Source of the DNA: Discostella pseudostelligera
Lineage: Eukaryota > Bacillariophyta > Thalassiosirophyceae > Thalassiosirales > Thalassiosiraceae
Assembly (NCBI GenBank): GCA_036940085.1
Contig: JALLBK010000889.1
Location: forward strand, 1-13,954
DNA: 13,954 bases
Direction: 5' to 3'
The position numbers and the translations under genes were made by a program. The notes under the pieces are model-generated. The model saw only the letters and a list, made by a program, of their open reading frames with translations, did not search any database and was not told where the DNA came from. Shown here one piece after another: positions 1-7,279 of the stretch; position 1 is the stretch's first letter, and every line of letters starts with the position of its first letter.

Positions 1-1
1 G

Positions 2-217
2 AGTAACCAACATGAACTCGATCACCACCACGACGATGATATTCGTTCGTCACCACATCACCACACAGCACTGAACAGAATGCCAGCCTCAAATAATCTT
101 CGCGTACTTGCAGCCCGAGCAAGGCTTTGGCTTGCCATTGATACAGCCTTGGCGGCCTACTCGAGGGAGATTCAGAAGATACAGGATGGCGGCGGCGATA
201 CACAGCTGGAAGGATGA
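2..217 (+). CDS. C-terminal end of an unidentified protein (5' partial)
   Basis: The frame is open from the window edge to a TGA at 215-217, giving about 71 residues. The first third is His/Asp-rich. It is followed by a helix-like stretch (NNLRVLAARARLWLAIDTAL, then AAYSREIQKIQDGGGD) that looks like genuine coding sequence, with alternating Leu/Ala and charged residues. I do not recognise a family. An overlapping frame at 108-344 starts only at a TTG and reads like non-coding translation. The gene could enter from an exon upstream of the window, or splice elsewhere. It converges on the AsnRS gene, with 264 bp between the two stop codons. The call rests on frame openness and composition only. 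Confidence 0.45.
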   Translation, partial: SNQHELDHHHDDDIRSSPHHHTALNRMPASNNLRVLAARARLWLAIDTALAAYSREIQKIQDGGGDTQLEG

Positions 218-351
218 ACTGATACTACGAAAAGATTGGTACTCAAACTTCCCGAATGTGACGCTGATTCATTCTGCTACCGCTGCTACTACTGCTACAT
301 TGAAATCATGCTCGAGAGAGCTGTACGATTCCCAAATTAAGTAATTTCTTC

Positions 352-357
352 AATAAA
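352..357 (+). other. Candidate polyadenylation signal AATAAA
   Basis: AATAAA lies 135 bp after the stop of the partial upstream gene, in the convergent interval 218-481. The rest of that interval is C/T-rich and has no other feature I can support. Many protists do not use AATAAA strictly, so this is suggestive only. Confidence 0.3.
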
Positions 358-481
358 ACCGACATTACATTCCCTTCTTCTTCTCTGCAACTCATACCAA
401 TCACCCTCAAATCTCTAAACACCACAACTTCTTCCCTTCCTCATCGCAACATACCATACCGTCAGTTCTTGTCCAGTGCGT

Positions 482-2206
482 TTAATAAGGGCAATGTCCA
501 TAATACACAGGGAAGGGAACCACATCCCGCACACTCTGCACCCCACAAACCAACATACACAACCTATCAAAGCCCATCCCCCATCCACCATGGGGACAAC
601 TTCCCGACTTCCTCAAATCCAAAAACCACTGAATGGGCGTAATATCCATCTCACGACGCTTCACTTCCTCATCGAGCTTGTCATATCTCCATTCACGCAT
701 CGATCCGCCAAACAACTCTCCCACACGTGGACAGAGCAAGTCAAACGAGAGACACTCTCCACTCCCATCATCCGTCTGGGCCATGTAAAACGATTTAATC
801 TTCAATGGCCAATGTGTCACAAAGACAAAGGCGCCGAATTCCTTCCCATCCTTGAGGTACTGCTCTCGTTGATCCTCGGGTACGGCCTCATACCCAAAGT
901 ACTGTACCAATATCTTCTCATGTTCACTCCCCAAATCATCCTCATACCCTGGTAGTTCCTTCACCTTCACACGTGTCAATTTACCATCCTCTCCCGGAAT
1001 CTTGACCTTGTCTTTCACCAACTGACGGATTAATTCAATAGCATCCCGATGTTTAATCTTCACGAATGGCCGGGCCAAACACTCGGTCAATAAAGTACGG
1101 GTGGGTTTCATATCCGTGGGTGCCATACGACTTTCCAAAAAAGCAAAATCGTCAGGACAGCGTTGCAATACGTAACCAATGACAAATTTCACAAATCGTT
1201 CTGCCTGAGCTACCAAACTGTCCAGGGTATGAAAGGCACCTTCATATTCCACATGTAGAAACTCGGCAAGATGCTTATTCGTATCAGACTTCTCGGCACG
1301 GAAACTCTTTTGGGAGGTATACACTTGCCGAAAGCCGCAGATCGTTGCCTCCAATGGCAATTGACTGCTCACTGTCAATCCCACCTTTAATGGTTCTCCG
1401 CTCGTTGGGTCGGTACTGAACATGAGTGGCATTACACCAAAGGTTTCACCAGCGCCCTCACAATCACTCACGGTCATTATATTGGGATCGGTCAATTGAA
1501 CATCCTCATTGTCCATAAAGGTGTGCACTGCCATATCAAGTTTGCTACGAATGCGGAAAACACATTGCGAGGCTTGACTACGGAATCGATAAAAGGGGAG
1601 TGAGCGTAGACTGACCATTTTTTTCTCAGTTCCTTTTTGGAGGGGATAGCCGACAGGATCGTAGACTTTGCCAATGACTCGGACACTATTGGCGTGGAAT
1701 TCAAAGTCTTGGGTGGCCGAGGGGGGTGAGAGGACAATGATGCCCGAGACGACAATGGATGCACCAATACTAATGTGTTCGGAGCTGGAGAGTTGTTCAA
1801 AGGTTAGAGTGGTGTAGTGGGCTTCATCTTGCGTCTTGCCCTCTTCATTAGCCGCCGCTGAATCAGCAGCAGCATCGCCTGTAAACTTGCCCTCTTCACA
1901 AAGGCAATTCAACGATCCCACCATGGTACCATCATACATGTCAATAAAGACAATGCTCCCCCCGCCACCGACGCGGATGCGACGAACCCATCCGTAGAAG
2001 GAGGTGCGTCTGTTTGAGATGAGTTGTGGGTCGGTGGAGTAGAGACGAGAGAGTTGGATGAATGATTGGGAGGGTAGGATTTCGTCGTCATTGTTGTTGA
2101 TGTTGGCGGCGGCGGTAGCAGTGTCGGCAATGACTTCCTCCTCCGTTGTCATTGCCATTGGTGCTGCGTCGGCGGCTGGCAGGGGTTCAAGATCGGGCTC
2201 CGTCAT
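482..2206 (-). CDS. Asparaginyl-tRNA synthetase, cytosolic type (class IIb)
   Basis: Charges tRNA-Asn with asparagine using ATP. One uninterrupted 574-residue frame begins at an ATG in a good context (AGAAGAATGA). Domains in order: an acidic, low-complexity N-tail (1-45) without a targeting look; an OB-fold anticodon-binding domain (about 69-180, FYGWVRRIRVGGGGSIVFID); then the class II catalytic core. The core has a motif 1 region with SDCEGAGETFGV (247-258), motif 2 SFRAEKSDTNKHLAEFLHVE (301-320), DDLGSEHE (423-430), GELFGGSMREWRYD (496-509), and motif 3 GGWGMGFDRLCML (540-552) with its Arg. The SDCEGAGE and HLAEF signatures separate AsnRS from AspRS and LysRS. Length is close to plant-type cytosolic AsnRS. 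Two usually conserved places differ: GGSQREER reads GGSMREWR, and the post-motif-3 FPR reads FPV. Organellar import cannot be excluded if an upstream exon exists. Confidence 0.93.
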   Translation of the reverse strand: MTEPDLEPLPAADAAPMAMTTEEEVIADTATAAANINNNDDEILPSQSFIQLSRLYSTDPQLISNRRTSFYGWVRRIRVGGGGSIVFIDMYDGTMVGSLNCLCEEGKFTGDAAADSAAANEEGKTQDEAHYTTLTFEQLSSSEHISIGASIVVSGIIVLSPPSATQDFEFHANSVRVIGKVYDPVGYPLQKGTEKKMVSLRSLPFYRFRSQASQCVFRIRSKLDMAVHTFMDNEDVQLTDPNIMTVSDCEGAGETFGVMPLMFSTDPTSGEPLKVGLTVSSQLPLEATICGFRQVYTSQKSFRAEKSDTNKHLAEFLHVEYEGAFHTLDSLVAQAERFVKFVIGYVLQRCPDDFAFLESRMAPTDMKPTRTLLTECLARPFVKIKHRDAIELIRQLVKDKVKIPGEDGKLTRVKVKELPGYEDDLGSEHEKILVQYFGYEAVPEDQREQYLKDGKEFGAFVFVTHWPLKIKSFYMAQTDDGSGECLSFDLLCPRVGELFGGSMREWRYDKLDEEVKRREMDITPIQWFLDLRKSGSCPHGGWGMGFDRLCMLVCGVQSVRDVVPFPVYYGHCPY

Positions 2207-2712
2207 TCTTCTAGTGATCTGTTACTGTTGTAGCTGGCTACAATGCTCGTTTTGCTCTTAGGTGGCTGTTGTTTTTGCTGGTGGTGGTTTATGCCGTCGT
2301 CGTACTAAAAGCTTGTGGCCGTCGGCGTCGTCATCGTCATGGTGCATCGGCGATCGGCGGATTTGTGGCTAAGAAGTTGGGATTTCGTCTGTCTGGCGTA
2401 GGGAAAGTGCGATCCGTATGTCCGCCAAATCAAAATACATAGGTATCTTTTTCAATTTCAAATTTAATTTCAAAATTTGTTAAGTATTTTTCGACTGTCC
2501 GTCGCAGTCGGGCATGAAAACAGTGCCACGTGTAGATGATACATCAGTACCGTCGTCGAACGTCTAGATTGTCGCCGCCATTTTTTTTTGCATGCCCTTT
2601 ATTGTGCCCAATATTGCCCATTTCAATTGCCTCCTTCGCTTCCTTCCGCTGGCCTCTCTAGTACTGCTCTGCAGCCTCTCTAGTTGGTCTCTCTTCGCGC
2701 GCATAGATCATA
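2207..2712. promoter_or_regulatory. Divergent promoter interval, AsnRS (-) / MetAP (+)
   Basis: This 506-bp gap separates two start codons facing away from each other, so it must hold both promoters and 5' UTRs. It contains an AT-rich patch (about 2436-2492) and a T9 run (2581-2589). It also has an extended G-box TGCCACGTG at 2524-2532. An ATG at 2592 opens a 71-codon frame that overruns the MetAP start in another frame. No RNA gene or mobile-element ends were seen. Confidence 0.6.
2524..2532 (+). promoter_or_regulatory. Extended G-box TGCCACGTG
   Basis: A CACGTG core with a TGC 5' flank lies between the AsnRS and MetAP starts. G-box cores are bound by bHLH and bZIP factors in plants and other eukaryotes. 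The same nine bases recur at 6338-6346 and, on the minus strand, at 6735-6743, always in intergenic DNA. Function here is inferred. Confidence 0.35.
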
Positions 2713-4473
2713 ATGATGATTTCGATGGCATCCTCGGCGGGCTCGAGGTCGAGGGGGGTCGTCATCCGCGCCAGGAAATTGGTGCCGTCATCATCATCAA
2801 CAACTAGAACCTCAACCGTTCTCCAATTCCAATACCAACAACTCTTCAATAAAAGATCATCGTCATTATCATCATCTTCACAACACCGAACTAAAAGCAG
2901 CATCCCCTCCTCATCTACATCTTACACTAACGATGCCAATGAGGTATATGAACGTGCCTCCCATAATGCTGCATCTTTTGACCATAAATATCGTCACATT
3001 CTCTCATCATCATCGTCATCTGGCGTCGATGGCGGTGACAGCGGGTGGCGTCAGCGTCAAAGGATCATCACCAAATCAAACCCCATACTTGCACATGCTC
3101 CTTCACCAACCCAATTGATTCCTCCCAGCAATAGCTATCCACCCTCCTTCTTCCCACCCTACGCTCATACCGGTATTGTCCCATACTCCAATCATCACGA
3201 TACCATTCTCATTCACGACACTACTTCCATAGCACGTATGAAAAATGCTGCCACCTTGGCACGACAATTGCTCGATTACATTACCCATCCATCCATTTCT
3301 CATGCTGGTATCACTACCGATCAACTCAATTCATTATTACATTACGCTACCCTCCACCATCCTACCAACTCTGCCTATCCCAGTCCATTGAATTATGCAG
3401 GATTTCCAAAAAGTGTATGCACTTCTATCAATGAGGTAGTATGTCATGGTATACCTGACTCACGACAATTACAAGTGGGAGATGTATTGAGTTGTGATGT
3501 GAGTGTGTTTTTAGAGGGTGTGCATGGTGATAATTGTGGAAGTGTTGTAGTGGGTGATGTTGAGGAGGGGATTTTGGATGAATTGGAAGAGAAGATTGGG
3601 GGTGTAGGTGGGGAGGGAATGTCGTGGGATTGGTATACAGATTGGTTATCAAATTACGCTCCTTTGACGGCTGCTTCGGTGGGTGATAGTGGGAACAACC
3701 AGCCAATGGAGAAGGACATCTCATCCTCTGCACCACCAATACCAATAAAAAGAGATTGGCCAACATATTCCCTACCACAAAAAACAAACTTTGCTTCCCG
3801 TGAAGAAGAAGAGCGTATTGTGTCCGCCCGGCGATTAGTGCAGGCAGCATTAGAAAGTCGAGATGAGGGTGTCGCCGCATGCAAACCTGGTGGATGTTTG
3901 AGTGACGTTGGTGCTGCCATTCATGCTGTGGCTGATGCCTATGGGTGAGTGCCGTTTCGTTAGGATTGATATCATTGAATTACTGCTGCTATCAGCTCTA
4001 CCTCTACTCCTTCGCTCGAGTTTGTTTGTCAAGTCACCACTTGCTCATCATTTACTTCAATTGATGGTATTTGCAGATATGATACAGTTCGACATTATCG
4101 TGGGCATGGAATCAGTTCTGAATTTCATTGTGCTCCGTTTGTGAAGGTACGTCGTCAATAAATCCTCCTTTGTATTGAGGTTGTATTCATTGGTTATCTT
4201 GGGTTGAACGCTTCGAATAACAACCACAATCATTGCACCACCTCTTACGACAAAAATACCACCACACAGCATTTTCGCAACATGGATGCATTGGAGCTCG
4301 TGCCCGGGATGATATTCACCATTGAACCAATGATTACCGAGGGTAGTGCCGAATGTACCGAATGGTCAGATAATTGGACAGTGGCGACAATAGATGGTGG
4401 ACGAGCGGCACAATTTGAGCATACGATATTGATTACTGAGGAGGGTGTGGAGATATTGACGCTGCCATACTAA
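2713..4473 (+). CDS. Methionine aminopeptidase type I, probably organelle-targeted, three exons
   Basis: Removes the initiator Met from nascent proteins. Exons 2713-3944, 4077-4146 and 4270-4473 join in frame to 501 residues. All five metal ligands of the MetAP1 fold are visible: D262 and D273 ([14 protein letters not shown], the usual 11-residue spacing), H421 (RGHGI), E453 (FTIEPMI) and E484 (QFEHT). The substrate-site His is in EVVCHGIP (H245). [16 protein letters not shown] and [11 protein letters not shown] are typical of the family. The first 73 residues hold no Asp or Glu and are rich in Ser and Arg, like a mitochondrial presequence; no ASAFAP-type plastid motif is seen. ATGs at 2713, 2716 and 2725 are alternative starts. 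H421 lies 148 residues after D273, against 63 in E. coli MetAP, so about 85 residues (roughly 283-367) are inserted. It shares a divergent promoter region with AsnRS. Confidence 0.93.
3945..4076 (+). other. MetAP intron 1 (132 nt, phase 2)
   Basis: Donor GTGAGT at 3945, acceptor TTTGCAG ending at 4076. Splicing joins ADAYG to [11 protein letters not shown], restoring the conserved segment before the catalytic His. Reading through hits TGA at 3946. Confidence 0.92.
4147..4269 (+). other. MetAP intron 2 (123 nt, phase 0)
   Basis: Donor GTACGT at 4147, acceptor ACACAG ending at 4269. The junction reads [16 protein letters not shown]. This gives a 32-residue gap between the His and Glu ligands, against 33 in E. 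coli MetAP, which supports the chosen acceptor. Confidence 0.88.
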
Positions 4474-4836
4474 AAAGATGAATCGGACTACCTGCAGTTT
4501 TGCAGTAATCAGGAAGACTGGCGTTCATGGCCTGTAGTAGGCATCCGTGTTAGAATATTAATCGCACCCTCGAATATGCTAATTGATGCCTCTACATACC
4601 CGAATATGGGCAATTGAACGACGACAATACGTTCGAGCTTGGCACGTAATATCAATAAACTTGACGGTGGTGAGTGTTAGAGTGGAAGAAGAAATCATGC
4701 TATCTTGATTTAATATGCGGTTATGGTACACTTTTCATGCTTATCTTGCTCAAATTCTGCATCATGATCCGTGAATATCACTTGATATATTGAAACAATC
4801 GAAAATTGCCACGAAGGCCGCCAGTTGTATTGCATT
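4474..4836. other. Convergent 3' interval, MetAP / phosphatase
   Basis: 363 bp hold the two facing 3' UTRs. A candidate AATAAA for MetAP is at 4654-4659, 180 bp after its stop. A minor 5-bp hairpin (CTGCA-GTTT-TGCAG) follows the MetAP stop at about 4492. No gene, repeat or RNA was seen. Confidence 0.6.
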
Positions 4837-5957
4837 TCATCCCATCAAATACCGATCCCTATACGCATCCAACACATTCTGATATGGCTCCGCTTTCGGT
4901 CTCGTCTTTTGCACCACTGCTAATGCCTCCTCGGAACTCAACTTGGCATACTTCATCAAGTATGCCACCACCAATGTCACACTCCGATTTTTTCCATACC
5001 AACAATGACTCATGGCTTTTCCACCGTTCGCACGTGCTGATGCAATATGTTCTACGGCCTTGTCCAATTCATCCACGCGTCTTTCCATTTCGGTAGGTGA
5101 ACGAATGTCGGTGTAACATAGATAGTGAATGTCGGTGAAAGAATGACATTTGGCCGAGGAGGACCAATTGATGATATGTGTGATTCCATTCTTTTGTAAG
5201 GATTGGTGATTCATTGATGCCGCTTTATATTTGTTGTGGAATGCAAAAGTGTTTCCAATGGATTGATACGAAGGATACGTGAGCTCATGATGCGTAATGA
5301 ATCAACGAAAACAACACCATTCTTGAATGCATGAGTATGCATAATAGGCGTACCTACAGATCCAACAAACAAATATGGGTATCCCTGAATCGGTATCGGT
5401 TCATCATCCACTTCCGTAAATTGCCATGCCTCGATAGCACTACCGCGCTTACTCTCACTGTCATTATCAAGCGTGGTTGGTGAGATGTATTCCTGCACCA
5501 TCATATCAAGTACCTTGCCCCGGAGGAAGGAGGATGAAGAAAGTGAATTTAGTAGAGCAAGTTCATTGCTCGACATTCCGACTGTATCGATGATGAGATT
5601 TTCATCTGTGGCTTGCTTTCGAAGTGTCATCGTCGATGGCATAGACATCGATGTGATATCTCCATCCCACATAGTGTACGTGCTGATTGCTGTGCCAAGG
5701 AGTATGCCCAAGGCATAGAATGCGGGAAAGATTGCCGCTATGGTGAGTAATAGAATGATATTACTACCTGCTTTACTACGTGGGTTGATGGGGCATGCAG
5801 AATCCATTACTGATGGACAATGATCGTGGAGATTTTGCTTATTTGTTGGTGGTGCTACCACTGATACAGCCGTCGACGATGACGATGGTTGAAGCGACGA
5901 CGATGATGATAGGAAAACGAAGGATCGATTGCGTCGCATTCGGCATTCGGTGACCAT
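4837..5957 (-). CDS. Membrane-anchored dual-specificity-type protein phosphatase, two exons
   Basis: Predicted cysteine-dependent phosphatase. Exons 5957-5354 and 5222-4837 join to 329 residues. The first in-frame ATG is at 5957; the 12 codons upstream begin only with GTG. A basic, Ser-rich N-tail (1-64) precedes one hydrophobic segment at about 65-93 (IILLLTIAAIFPAFYALGIL). An unrecognised linker follows (94-186), then a DSP domain from about 187: YPYLFVGSVAASMNHQSLQK, NGITHIINW, a candidate general-acid Asp in YTDIRS (about 239), and the P-loop HCWYGKNRS (274-282; Cys275, Arg281). The latter fits HCxxGxxRS, followed by the typical VTLVVAYLM helix. The bulky WY and KN positions are unusual. 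Positive charges lie before the membrane segment and acids after it, which predicts N-in, C-out topology. It could alternatively be a mitochondrial signal-anchored enzyme. Substrate (protein or lipid) cannot be told. Confidence 0.85.
5223..5353 (-). other. Phosphatase intron (131 nt, phase 1)
   Basis: On the minus strand the donor is GTACGC (from 5353) and the acceptor TATAAAG ends at 5223. The joined sequence GSVAASMNHQSLQKNGITH has 13 residues between GS and GITH, the spacing seen in many DSP domains (GS...GITHI). Read-through ends at TGA after HSTTNIKRHQ. Confidence 0.82.
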
Positions 5958-6014
5958 CTTCTGCTTCTTCTCAGGTTGTGAGTTCTTCGTCACTTCACCG
6001 TCTTTGCGTGGTGA

Positions 6015-6051
6015 TATGACTATGATGTTGTANTATGACTATGATGTTGTA
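6015..6051 (+). repeat. Two direct 18-bp copies separated by a single N
   Basis: TATGACTATGATGTTGTA occurs at 6015-6032 and again at 6034-6051, with the only ambiguous base of the window (6033) between them. It may be a true tandem duplication or a contig-joining artefact. Confidence 0.9.
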
Positions 6052-6216
6052 TGTGTCGGATAATAATAATAATGTGTGTTCAAGGGTAGAGAGAAATTCA
6101 AAGGAATAGATTCGCGTTGTGCGCTATTGCCTCAGCAGGCCACAGCCAATCTTGTACATTATTTTTTGTTTTTCTCTCTAGAGAGAGTAGATACGATATC
6201 CAATGGTTGGATCGAG

Positions 6217-6224
6217 TTGATGCA
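6217..6224 (+). repeat. MITE target-site duplication, left copy (TTGATGCA)
   Basis: Identical to 6496-6503, immediately outside the right end of the element. Both copies are intact, suggesting a fairly recent insertion. Confidence 0.85.
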
Positions 6225-6298
6225 TAGGGTTGGGGGAAAATTCTGACTCCAGAGTGGCATAATTCTGACTAAATTCTGGATATTAGGCCTACGGTGAT

Positions 6299-6310
6299 TT
6301 CTACGTAGAA
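6299..6310. repeat. Perfect 12-bp palindrome TTCTACGTAGAA in the MITE
   Basis: Contains the CTACGTAG core that occurs twice more at 6383-6400. It lies in the left half of the element. Confidence 0.9.
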
Positions 6311-6323
6311 CTGTACCAGATCA

Positions 6324-6331
6324 TGACGTCA
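6324..6331. promoter_or_regulatory. CRE-like palindrome TGACGTCA inside the MITE
   Basis: Perfect 8-bp CRE/bZIP-type site within a 10-bp palindrome (6323-6332). The bZIP assignment is general knowledge; activity here is unknown. Confidence 0.3.
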
Positions 6332-6337
6332 TATCAG

Positions 6338-6346
6338 TGCCACGTG
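6338..6346 (+). promoter_or_regulatory. Extended G-box TGCCACGTG inside the MITE
   Basis: Shares 13 bases (CAGTGCCACGTGT, 6335-6347) with 2521-2533 in the AsnRS/MetAP interval. Possible bHLH or bZIP site carried by the element. Confidence 0.35.
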
Positions 6347-6382
6347 TCGTGTTCCGGAATAATTTGGCGGGAAGCAGGAGTG

Positions 6383-6400
6383 CTACGTAGATCTACGTAG
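6383..6400. repeat. Perfect 18-bp palindrome CTACGTAGATCTACGTAG in the MITE
   Basis: Two CTACGTAG units arranged as one dyad around GATC. It could form a short cruciform or be a dimeric protein site. Confidence 0.9.
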
Positions 6401-6495
6401 GAATCAATACCGGACGGAGTCAGAATTTTCCAGAATACCAGAATTTTGCCGCCTCAAAAGGGCCAAAATTCCGAGCAGAATTTTCCCCCACCCTA

Positions 6496-6503
6496 TTGAT
6501 GCA
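6496..6503 (+). repeat. MITE target-site duplication, right copy (TTGATGCA)
   Basis: Identical to 6217-6224. This copy overlaps a hairpin TTGATGC-AGAA-GCATCAA (6496-6513), so the pre-insertion site was itself palindromic. Confidence 0.85.
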
Positions 6504-7108
6504 GAAGCATCAAGCATTCTCAGCCAAAAAATGCTGTCGGTCGCGATTTTCATTGCCGCTGTGCGAAGTGCGAAGCTTCAAGAGTCTTTTGGATCTGTCG
6601 CAATGCCAACCATATTTGGCGAATACTGGGGAATAATAGCGGGAAACTTCGGCAGCCGCCAAAGGAATTCATCCGGAAAGATCAGGAATATTGTAGGGAT
6701 ATTCCGGAAATGCAAAGGGATCCGAACTCAATTCCACGTGGCAGAGAAATGCTTGAAGGTTGAAGGTGCTTGCTTAGTACATGAACATTTCATCTTCCAT
6801 GTGGCAGGTACACTACCGATGCCCGATGCATTTCTTTCCCGTGTCTTTTGTTGGACCAGTATTTACCAGATAGGAGTAAGAGTCAAAGGTCACAAGGACA
6901 TCGTCTATGTTGGACATGAGGGTTCTTATCGCTTCGCACAGCTTCTTATGTTGTGTCACCACTTTTACTTCGCACCACACTTACTCCTACTCCTCGTCGC
7001 AATCAAGTCAAAATATCCACAATCACCATGACCAACAACTGAAACTTGCCAGCAAGGGAAGCCAGCATCTGCCCAGTGCCCAGCATACAATCTTCCCTTC
7101 AAAAGATA
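6504..7108. promoter_or_regulatory. Upstream region / 5' UTR of the ABCG gene
   Basis: 605 bp between the MITE and the ABCG start. A 166-codon frame (6531-7031) starts at ATG but shows no recognisable domain, so I do not call it a gene. G-box CACGTG is at 6735-6740 (minus-strand TGCCACGTG, 6735-6743), with a one-mismatch copy at about 6797-6806. A four-codon upstream frame (ATG at 7028 in CACCATGA context, TGA at 7040-7042) precedes the main start by 66 bp. Confidence 0.5.
6735..6743 (-). promoter_or_regulatory. Extended G-box TGCCACGTG (minus strand) upstream of ABCG
   Basis: Third intergenic copy of the same nine bases, about 370 bp before the ABCG ATG. A degenerate copy (TGCCACATGG) lies about 60 bp closer to the gene. 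Confidence 0.35.
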
Positions 7109-7242
7109 ATGAGCAATCGATTCATTAACGATGTCGATGTCGAGGTGGGCGAGCAGCAGCAGCAGCTTGCTCCAGACAATATCAGCATTGCCTCATTGGA
7201 GTTGGAGGGTGCAGCTGCCACAAATCCGTCGTCGTCGTCGTC

Positions 7243-7279
<37 letters not shown>

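Larger units (their letters stand above)
5958..6224. promoter_or_regulatory. Upstream region of phosphatase gene (to the MITE)
   Basis: Contains the phosphatase 5' flank, the N at 6033 with its flanking 18-bp repeat, a short TAA run (6061-6072) and a 14-bp palindrome TCTCTCTAGAGAGA at 6173-6186. No gene was seen. The interval ends at the left target-site duplication of the MITE (6217-6224). Confidence 0.5.
6225..6495. mobile_element. Non-autonomous hAT-like MITE, 271 bp
   Basis: Left end 6225-6245 starts TAGGGTTGGGGGAAAATTCT. The right end 6476-6495 is its reverse complement with one T deleted. The element is flanked by perfect 8-bp direct repeats TTGATGCA at 6217-6224 and 6496-6503. An 8-bp duplication plus TIRs starting TAGGG match the hAT superfamily rule (T/C)A(A/G)NG. 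AATTCTG occurs three times in the left arm (6239, 6261, 6272). Its complement CAGAATT occurs three times in the right arm (6421, 6439, 6476), like subterminal transposase sites. A 14-bp block AAAATTCTGACTCC (6237-6250) recurs inverted at 6416-6429. It has no coding capacity, so mobilisation would need a transposase elsewhere. Confidence 0.85.

Noticed and set aside
108..344. 78-codon plus-strand frame near the window start
   Set aside because: Begins at TTG and overlaps a better coding-like frame ending at 217; reads like untranslated sequence.
476..955. 159-codon plus-strand frame
   Set aside because: Lies antisense to the well-supported AsnRS C-terminus; a shadow frame.
2436..2533. Possible second MITE relic sharing 13 bases with the element at 6225
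   Set aside because: No inverted ends or target duplication could be found around it; the shared bases are explained by the G-box alone.
5958..5993. Longer phosphatase start at a GTG (5993)
   Set aside because: Nuclear genes rarely start at GTG and no in-frame ATG lies upstream, so the first ATG (5957) is preferred.
6531..7031. 166-codon plus-strand frame with ATG between the MITE and ABCG
   Set aside because: No domain, no family resemblance and ordinary composition for intergenic DNA. It overlaps the expected ABCG 5' UTR. Transcript data could change this.
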